From positions 14,869,064 through 14,933,063 of the forward strand of contig CM025849.1 in the NCBI GenBank assembly GCA_003952965.2: 64,000 nt of DNA, written 5' to 3'. The position numbers and the translations under genes were made by a program. The notes beneath the pieces were generated by a model that ran no database searches, was not told the DNA's origin, and saw nothing but the letters and a program-made list of their open reading frames with translations. Source of the stretch: Morella rubra (lineage: Eukaryota > Streptophyta > Magnoliopsida > Fagales > Myricaceae). Positions 56,451 through 64,000 of the stretch are shown here, piece after piece. Every line of letters starts with the position of its first letter. The first letter of the stretch is position 1.

Positions 56451-57626
56451 GCGCCTTATCTAGCTTTGTTACCGGGTATTGCTATGCATGTTGCTATAGC
56501 AATGGAAGTGCATAAGAATCTCAAGCTCGGTAAGCTCACCAACGTCCAAATACACGTCCAACAATTCCAAAAGCCTTTCCTTTCGGCTCCTGAACGTCTG
56601 CAGTTTCCCATCTGGACTATATACAATTCTTTGCATTTATGTGCGTTATTGTTTGTTTTTGCTAGAGGGAAAAAAAAAAAAATCGTTACATTGGTTGGTT
56701 CTTATTTTTAAGAGTGGCTTCCAAAAATATTCATCTCTCGGTGGTCACTGTTCATGAAGGGTGATGAGGATCAATATCTTCAATTTTTTGGTCCTATCCA
56801 AATTGTAATTCGAAGAGAGAGCCGCAGAATATAAGTTCTACAATAATTAATCCTTATTAATTGTCGGACAACATGCACCTTATAATATTAAGGATTAAGG
56901 GTAAACATACAGTATTCCCCATATTTATGGACAAAAATGACTTCATTACTCTTTTTTTTTTTTGGTTCTATGTATTTTTAAATACATCAATCATTAAATT
57001 GAATTAAATGGCTATAAGAGTGACGATAAGAACTTTTACCATTATATTCTCCAATCCAACGTTCATGATGTTACTTTACTTCAATAACTTATCTCACAAA
57101 TTAGAAAGAAAAAAAAAACAGGTTATTTATTTCAGAATTCGTCGGCCTTCTTTTGGGTAAGGAAAACCCATTGATTAGTGTGGGTCATTACATAAAGACG
57201 GACAAGAAACTGTGTCCGAAGACATTTTGACGGCAATATTTGTGTGATTGGAAGAGGGGCTGTACCTTTTCTCGCATGCAGGGGACAGGACCTCGGCTCT
57301 AGAGGCGAACCGGAGGGAAACATTTCAAGTAAATGAAGCATCACTCCTCTTCGAATCATTAGCTTCCATTTATTTTGCGCTGGAGCAAAAATTTATTCCA
57401 AAGAAAAAGTTAAGGTTTTCCCTATTGTCACGCAATGTACACGTTCCTCATCTCTATGTTAGAACTCGACCTTCCCTTCTATTAGGATACAAACTGTCTA
57501 TTCGAATACAAGCTCTCCCCTTCTACAAATGCGCGTGGCCTCAGTTTGTTTGGGAACTAAACCAGCTCTGCATGTCTCCCTTGCTCTTGCAGCATCTTCA
57601 CAAACATAAAGCTAAGGTCTTGTGTC
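56451..57626. other. Spacer between long PPR gene and unrecognised gene
   Basis: No supported gene. It includes the PPR promoter/leader (near 56451-56700) and AT-rich DNA to ~57120. The plus-strand frame 57248-57814 overlaps a real minus-strand exon and is judged spurious. Confidence 0.5.
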
Positions 57627-58763
57627 TCACAATGGGTGATCATCCTCTCGAGTTTGAGGGGGTAACGGTTTCCAACCAGGTTTCTCATCCCAGTACATAT
57701 CATAATATATGTGGCCTGGAGTGTGATTATCCACGCAACACCAAATACCCAAGTACCGCTTCACACGATTTCGGAATTTTTGGTCCATTGTCTGAATGTA
57801 AAGTGGACATTTGATCAGCATGTTACTGAGATAGAAAGAACTAAAAGAACAAATTACGGGAAACAAAAAAGACTTGCCTTGTCACTGAAGCCTAGAAAAG
57901 CATCTTGCATTGAAGAGAACTGAATGACTTTGACATCCTTGAACGAGGAGAATACTGCCTTCAGCTATTATACAAACGAAATCCGACATTTTCAGTAAGT
58001 TTTAATAAGAAGATGAGCATCACAAAAGAACAGGTAAGGTGTCACGAGCATACTATACTGACTAATAGAAACCTGAGAATCCACTACTTGTCTCCCCCCT
58101 CCCCCAGACGGAGGTGGGGAGGGGTGGCTGGTGTGCCACTGCCTAAGGAACCCCTATCCTCATTTTTTTTTTTTGGTATTAATACTTAGTTATTATTTCA
58201 CTTTTGTTTCTACATTTTGAAGACAGCATGCCACGTATCAGCTTCTGTTAACAGTTTAAGACAGAACCCTAGTGGAAAGACACCTTTTCAAAAAGAGACG
58301 AACCCAGTAAAACTGACAACATCATGACGTTATGTTCAGAACAGAAGATATGCATGCGATATGCATGCTTTGTTATTTAGAGAGTTTTGAGGTGGTTTGA
58401 GTTTAGTAATACTGCGCACTAAGCTTCTATAAAAATCTAGAAATACCTTTTCTTCGTTGCTGTGCTTAGGAAATCTGATTGTGCCTGGCGAACTAGTGTC
58501 ATTAGATGCATGACAACCCTTGGTTCCTTCTTGACAAAGCTGAACATCAAGCCATGACTCTTTCACCTGTAACAAGGAGCAAAGATATGTTCAAGGGTCG
58601 AGAAAAAGTTACTTGGGATTGTAATATTAATAGATACTCATTTTACCTGTTTAGGCAATAATGGATTCTCAAGGAAAGAATACTCCCTAATGTTGATCCT
58701 GGGGCCAAATTCCTCCTCTGGCAGTTCTTTCAACATGACATTTACCTGCAGGCAATCCATATT
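57627..58763 (-). CDS. 3' part of an unrecognised conserved-looking gene, four exons seen
   Basis: On the minus strand, exons 58763-58647 (39 codons), 58566-58447 (40), 57958-57878 (27) and 57791-57627 (54 plus stop) follow each other in phase 0. Three introns would be cut. The one after 57878 uses a GC donor (AAG|GCAAGT); the others are GT-AG. The translation includes MLKELPEEEFGPRINIREYS, then WLDVQLCQEGTKGCHASND, FSSFKDVKVIQFSSMQDAF and RYLGIWCCVDNHTPGHIYYD, ending QTREDDHPL. I do not recognise the family. The clean phase, splice sites and composition argue for a real gene. An upstream exon probably lies at 61865-62156, where the inverted repeat interrupts it, so the 5' end is missing or displaced. 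Confidence 0.6.
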
Positions 58764-59544
58764 CTGCAGCATCACAAAGCAGATAGGAACTACAAAGAAA
58801 GTATGGACTGATATATCTGAATATTCTATATTTTAATATTGAATATTTGACTCACACAATCTGTACAAATTTGCAATTATTTAAGCAAACTCATTTTAAA
58901 ACAACCAATAGATTAGTTAGGTTCCTGAACTTCATCCAAAATCCTTGAAGAACTGCAATGAGTTCCAACTGCCCATCTATTATGCAATTAACCTCCTCAT
59001 CAACCACTGATCACTAGAGTGCACAGAAAAACTGATGGCAAGAAGAAAGTAGCCAGATTGGGAGATTCTTACTATACAAAGTTTTGGGGCAGACGAATAA
59101 AACGTCTATATTTCCAAAAGTTAGGCTTAGGTGCCATCAAAGAACTCATTAATCAGTAAAGCCTACGACAGGTGCTGCTAGTAAAGCAACCATTAGAAGT
59201 AATGAGCTCGGTACTCAGTGGATCCTTGATCTTCGAAGAAGGCCGACTCCTCCTACTCCTCCCTCAGGTTAGAATCAGTGATTCTTCCGTCACTGACGAT
59301 CAAATAGTCTCACCATTTTCTGGATGAAAAGAAAGAGATTGCCAGTGTCTGATTGGAATGCAACTTGTTTGCTGAAGTGGAGGCACTTTTCACTTCTTGT
59401 GAGGAGAGCTGGTTCAATTCTGGGTCTCCCTTAAACCAACCACCTCTTTAGGGGAAACACGTAGCTAGATGATCTTTGATTTAGAATACAAACTGGTTGA
59501 CATGGAGAGTCATCAATTCTGGGTCTCCCTTAAACCAACCACCT
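58764..59544. other. Probable long intron of the unrecognised gene
   Basis: No exon recognised on either strand. A GTCTCCCTTAAACCAACCAC phrase occurs at about 59426 and again at about 59524: a ~98-bp spaced direct repeat, TCAATTCTGGGTCTCCCTTA continuing through CACCTCTTTAGG. Confidence 0.45.
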
Positions 59545-59870
59545 CTTTAGGATTTTTGATAGAATTGTGAATATTATGTCGATTGGAGTTTTATAGGTTT
59601 TTGTGTAAAAGTTGGTATAAAATTTTAAAGATATTTATTTTTATTATAGTTTGTAAAAAGGTGTAGAGAGAAATGATTTGATGTAACTTTTTAATAAAAA
59701 AGTATTGAAGTTTGGTGAAAAAAGTATGGAGAGAGAATATTTGTTAGAAATTTTTTTTTTTTAAGAGGTATTGGAGTTTGTGTGAAAATTTGTTGGAGTT
59801 TGTGTTAAAAGTATTGGTGTTTGCGTAGAATTTTTTGAGATTTTGGATATTCGTTTTGTGAATTTTATTG
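59545..59870. repeat. AT-rich dispersed repeat, clearest copy
   Basis: Starts near GGATTTTTGATAG and contains GGAGTTTTATAGGTTTTTGT, AGAGAAATGATTTGATGTAA and AGTATTGAAGTTTGGTGAAA. The same succession occurs at 15530-15700 and, in reverse complement style, at 7.6-8.0 and 13.8-14.4 kb. It has no coding capacity and seems to be a non-autonomous element family scattered through this window. Confidence 0.5.
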
Positions 59871-60092
59871 CATTCATTGTAGCCTAGAATACTTTTTGCA
59901 AAAGAACCATGAAAGAGGATTGCATTGCATAGAACCCTTTCCTTCCATCTTTTGTTCTCCTAAGGAAGGTATAGATACTAAGTCTGACTTGAGCTCTTCA
60001 TAAGCCATTATTGAGATTTGTGTTAATAGGTACCGGATATGAGCAGATCTCTCTTGTTGACCGTCAGAACTTGTGGGGGAACTAAATCCTTC

Positions 60093-61936
60093 ACAGTGGA
60101 AATGCCTTATTCTCCCGACCCAACTAAAGACAAGTTCATAACACTCATCCTTCCAAACTTGTAACACCAAGCAGTGTCACTATCCACACATCGAGTTACA
60201 ACTCAGCAGAGTCCTACATTTTCAATAAATAGTTGCTTCCCCCGATATGCGCTGCTTCCCAAATTGAAGAGATATGAAAGCACCCTTCTTGCTAAGTTTC
60301 TGGCCTCATAGAATAAACTTCAATTAGAAGTGGAATATATTGTAGGCTGATTGTCTTAACTGATACCATACTCGTAGTAAAATGAAAAAGTTCAGAGAAT
60401 ATGCTTTCCCCACTATGGAAACTTTCCTCAATAACTTTCAATCCAACGACAATTTGTAGTTGCAGTCAAATGTACTTTCTAGCATTAAACTGTGAAGTTA
60501 TTTGTACTTTGCATCCTAAGTTACCGATTTTGAGCATTGGGCCCTCAGAGAATCAATGACTCACACTTTGTGCCCTTTGTCCAAAACTACCTTCAAGTAG
60601 CATGTAACTTTTCCCACTTCAATAATCAATGTATCCACGTTTTAATGGGGATGCAAAGTGTCAGTCATCTATCGTTTGAGAGTATAATATTTCAAAGTTT
60701 GATTGTATGTCCAAATTTACCCACAATTTGGGGGTGGAAAGCATACTTATGTCAAACTAATTAATATTCTTTTGAGTATGAAGCCTAGTAAGGAGGTAAT
60801 AGTCAATTTAATCAAGAAAAAGTTGCGTGCTAGGCATATGGTTACATTTCTGTCTAAATTCATGGTAATTTTGGGTGAGTGTGCGAAGTATCAATCATTA
60901 GTAATGTCAAGAAGTATCATGTCAAATTGGTAGCTTAGAGGGCAAAGTACAAATAACCACAGTTTGAGAGAAGAAATAGCATTTATCCCTCAAAGAAATT
61001 AGAGCAACACAAAGATGCTTAACTGATAATCACTCATCAATATAAAACGATACCAAAACTTCAACTCAGAAACTAGGCGGCACCACCAAAATTATGGTTA
61101 AAGGTGTACAAGAAGATTCCCAGGCTGTGGCAAGTACCAAAACCCTAGAATAATTCAAGGTACTATACACAAGGCCTTGCTTTAGACCTATTAGTAATGT
61201 TTATCACTATTCCCAAGCTCCAAAAGACCAACATAGAATAACACCATGTACTTTGATTCTCTTTGTTTATACTACCCTACCACTGCATAACTAGGCATCA
61301 AACCACTAAGGGAAAAGATAAACCCCTTAACGAGGATATCTACCAACAATAAGATGAAGCTAATCACTGAAAATTGCATGTAACACTAGGATTACAAATC
61401 TTCCTAGTTATTTTGCCTAATGTACGTGACATTTCCCAATCAGTCCTCCAATCTTTGCAAAGACTAAACGACTAGACAAGTCTAGACATGATGTCTTCTA
61501 TTGGCAACTCGATTTTTGACAATTCCCACCAGGAATGGATATCCAAGCAACTCAACCCAGAGCATCCAAAGAAAACTTCCCCATTATGTCATAGACCAGG
61601 GTGGCAATAAGAAAGAAATAAAGTTCGTATAGTTTAGAAAAGAAAAGATGACCTGGAAGGAGAGAAATTCTTTCCTTGATAAGTTACACATGCATCTAGT
61701 AGGTTTTGGATCTACGACCATAGCCCAAATCAGGTTTTGAAACAACGACATTACTTCCATCTCATACTGTCGTTGATCTAGAGCTCATTGGTATAAGTCA
61801 AGAATGAAAGAATGAGAAACTTCAAATGTCCTCACTGCAATGTCAAATGGAATACCTAGTGTACCTTGATAATGTCATCATTCCTAATTTCTAATGTACT
61901 GCCATTCTGTGCTTTTCCCGAAAGAAAAAATCTCAC
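60093..61936 (+). repeat. Left arm of large inverted repeat (1,844 bp or more)
   Basis: Reverse complement of 62157-64000, with a constant centre of symmetry at 62046.5. Stretches compared at about 60100, 60250, 60540, 60790, 61090, 61510 and 61870-61936 matched without any difference or shift. The arm ends abruptly at 61936 (AATCTCAC, then sequences diverge). Its outer limit is not known, because the other arm reaches the end of the window. Confidence 0.95.
60488..60966 (+). mobile_element. MITE inside left arm (~479 bp)
   Basis: Its ends are inverted repeats: AAACTGTGAAGTTATTTGTA near the left, and the right end reads AAACTGTGGTTATTTGTACT on the minus strand, each followed by CTTTGC-CCTAAG-TACC. 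It has no transposase. The open 75-76-codon frames inside it are not thought to be genes. Confidence 0.6.
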
Positions 61937-62156
61937 ACTGGTGTTCTTTGGCAAGGGGTCTTTGACGAGACAACTTTTATTTGCCTTTGGACCATTATTT
62001 CGAGGTATATTCCTATTTTGTAGCTTATGGTAATAGTTGATTCTATTGGAAAATTCTTTTGGCATCTTTGATGCTGAAGCAGCTTGTTGGTGCATATCAA
62101 TATATTTCCCCTGTGCCCTGTGAATTGAGAACCGGTGGAAGTCATGGCCATTTTGG
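61865..62156 (-). CDS. Candidate internal exon interrupted by the inverted repeat
   Basis: On the minus strand, a frame from the spacer reads NGHDFHRFSIHRAQGKYIDM, continues through LPKNTSVRFFLSGKAQNGST and ends EIRNDDIIK at a donor (AAG|GTACAC, exon end 61865). It could splice in phase to the exon at 58763 (NMDCLQVNVM). The last 72 bases of this exon lie in the left arm, and the rest fill the 220-bp spacer. Reading further upstream enters the mirror copy of the same exon, so the true upstream sequence is absent here. Family not recognised. Confidence 0.45.
61937..62156. other. Spacer (220 bp) at the centre of the inverted repeat
   Basis: Unique sequence between the two arms, with no symmetry of its own. 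It seems to be exon sequence of the minus-strand gene. Confidence 0.85.
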
Positions 62157-64000
62157 GTGAGATTTTTTCTTTCGGGAAAAGCACAGAATGGCAGTACATT
62201 AGAAATTAGGAATGATGACATTATCAAGGTACACTAGGTATTCCATTTGACATTGCAGTGAGGACATTTGAAGTTTCTCATTCTTTCATTCTTGACTTAT
62301 ACCAATGAGCTCTAGATCAACGACAGTATGAGATGGAAGTAATGTCGTTGTTTCAAAACCTGATTTGGGCTATGGTCGTAGATCCAAAACCTACTAGATG
62401 CATGTGTAACTTATCAAGGAAAGAATTTCTCTCCTTCCAGGTCATCTTTTCTTTTCTAAACTATACGAACTTTATTTCTTTCTTATTGCCACCCTGGTCT
62501 ATGACATAATGGGGAAGTTTTCTTTGGATGCTCTGGGTTGAGTTGCTTGGATATCCATTCCTGGTGGGAATTGTCAAAAATCGAGTTGCCAATAGAAGAC
62601 ATCATGTCTAGACTTGTCTAGTCGTTTAGTCTTTGCAAAGATTGGAGGACTGATTGGGAAATGTCACGTACATTAGGCAAAATAACTAGGAAGATTTGTA
62701 ATCCTAGTGTTACATGCAATTTTCAGTGATTAGCTTCATCTTATTGTTGGTAGATATCCTCGTTAAGGGGTTTATCTTTTCCCTTAGTGGTTTGATGCCT
62801 AGTTATGCAGTGGTAGGGTAGTATAAACAAAGAGAATCAAAGTACATGGTGTTATTCTATGTTGGTCTTTTGGAGCTTGGGAATAGTGATAAACATTACT
62901 AATAGGTCTAAAGCAAGGCCTTGTGTATAGTACCTTGAATTATTCTAGGGTTTTGGTACTTGCCACAGCCTGGGAATCTTCTTGTACACCTTTAACCATA
63001 ATTTTGGTGGTGCCGCCTAGTTTCTGAGTTGAAGTTTTGGTATCGTTTTATATTGATGAGTGATTATCAGTTAAGCATCTTTGTGTTGCTCTAATTTCTT
63101 TGAGGGATAAATGCTATTTCTTCTCTCAAACTGTGGTTATTTGTACTTTGCCCTCTAAGCTACCAATTTGACATGATACTTCTTGACATTACTAATGATT
63201 GATACTTCGCACACTCACCCAAAATTACCATGAATTTAGACAGAAATGTAACCATATGCCTAGCACGCAACTTTTTCTTGATTAAATTGACTATTACCTC
63301 CTTACTAGGCTTCATACTCAAAAGAATATTAATTAGTTTGACATAAGTATGCTTTCCACCCCCAAATTGTGGGTAAATTTGGACATACAATCAAACTTTG
63401 AAATATTATACTCTCAAACGATAGATGACTGACACTTTGCATCCCCATTAAAACGTGGATACATTGATTATTGAAGTGGGAAAAGTTACATGCTACTTGA
63501 AGGTAGTTTTGGACAAAGGGCACAAAGTGTGAGTCATTGATTCTCTGAGGGCCCAATGCTCAAAATCGGTAACTTAGGATGCAAAGTACAAATAACTTCA
63601 CAGTTTAATGCTAGAAAGTACATTTGACTGCAACTACAAATTGTCGTTGGATTGAAAGTTATTGAGGAAAGTTTCCATAGTGGGGAAAGCATATTCTCTG
63701 AACTTTTTCATTTTACTACGAGTATGGTATCAGTTAAGACAATCAGCCTACAATATATTCCACTTCTAATTGAAGTTTATTCTATGAGGCCAGAAACTTA
63801 GCAAGAAGGGTGCTTTCATATCTCTTCAATTTGGGAAGCAGCGCATATCGGGGGAAGCAACTATTTATTGAAAATGTAGGACTCTGCTGAGTTGTAACTC
63901 GATGTGTGGATAGTGACACTGCTTGGTGTTACAAGTTTGGAAGGATGAGTGTTATGAACTTGTCTTTAGTTGGGTCGGGAGAATAAGGCATTTCCACTGT
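62157..64000 (-). repeat. Right arm of large inverted repeat, runs off window
   Basis: Mirror image of 60093-61936. The first bases (GTGAGATTTTTTCTTTCGGG) and the last ones in the window (GGCATTTCCACTGT) both match the left arm. The arm is still paired at the window edge. Confidence 0.95.
63127..63605 (-). mobile_element. MITE inside right arm (mirror copy)
   Basis: The same element as 60488-60966, in opposite orientation, as part of the inverted repeat. Confidence 0.6.

Noticed and set aside
57248-57814. 188-codon open frame on the plus strand
   Set aside because: It lies opposite a well-supported minus-strand exon (RYLGIWCCVDN region), has no recognisable domain and has no splice or promoter support.
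60537-60933. 75- and 76-codon frames, repeated at 63160-63556
   Set aside because: They lie within a MITE; the repetition is explained by the inverted repeat rather than by protein conservation.
61856-62227. 123-codon minus-strand frame read straight through the palindrome centre
   Set aside because: Its first ~24 codons are the mirror copy of its own last codons read backwards, so the full frame cannot be a natural protein; only the part in 61865-62156 is kept as a candidate exon.

Overview
This is plant nuclear DNA, almost certainly from a eudicot. The genes have many GT-AG introns, intergenic DNA is AT-rich, and plant transposon families (LINEs, a Mutator-like element, an LTR element, MITEs) lie between and inside genes. 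I infer no species. Gene models were built by hand by joining exons in frame. Several end at exactly, or within one residue of, the length I recall for the Arabidopsis protein: SKIP31-like 316 aa, ETR1 737 aa, ABCE2/RLI2 605 aa.

Layout. 0.9-4.6 kb: two tandem SWIB-domain genes. 4.9-7.4 kb: a 5'-truncated LINE with a decayed target-site duplication. 8.8-9.3 kb: a probable solo LTR. 9.9-12.9 kb: a nine-exon F-box gene (SKIP31-like). 12.9-16 kb: AT-rich repeats. 16.2-21.7 kb: the ethylene receptor gene ETR1, with a 5'-UTR intron. 22.1-23.9 kb: a long-TIR MITE, then a hAT-like element carrying a ~112-bp minisatellite. 25.2-27.1 kb: a glycine/proline-rich XYPPX-repeat protein gene behind a CGCGTT-rich promoter.

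29.1-39.3 kb is a transposon block. First comes a gene-less LTR retrotransposon with a perfect 5-bp target duplication. About 100 bp later comes a complete 7.2-kb Mutator-like element with long inverted repeats, a perfect 9-bp target duplication, a broken transposase and a GRF-type zinc-finger gene. It ends about 350 bp before the start codon of the ABCE2/RLI2 ribosome-recycling ATPase gene (39.6-48.3 kb), whose first intron holds a second LINE. Two PPR genes on the minus strand follow (50.9-52.2 and 53.6-56.5 kb). From memory, GRP, ABCE2 and the long PPR correspond to the Arabidopsis run At4g19200-At4g19210-At4g19220, with the transposon block inserted between the first two.

57.6 kb onward holds the 3' exons of an unrecognised minus-strand gene, then a very large inverted repeat: two arms of at least 1,844 bp around a 220-bp spacer, running off the end of the window. 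Its arms matched everywhere I compared them. It cuts through an exon of the unrecognised gene, so it is either a very young inverted duplication or an assembly fold-back. This is the most unusual structure here. I found no bacterial-type system, CRISPR array, rRNA or convincing tRNA gene.
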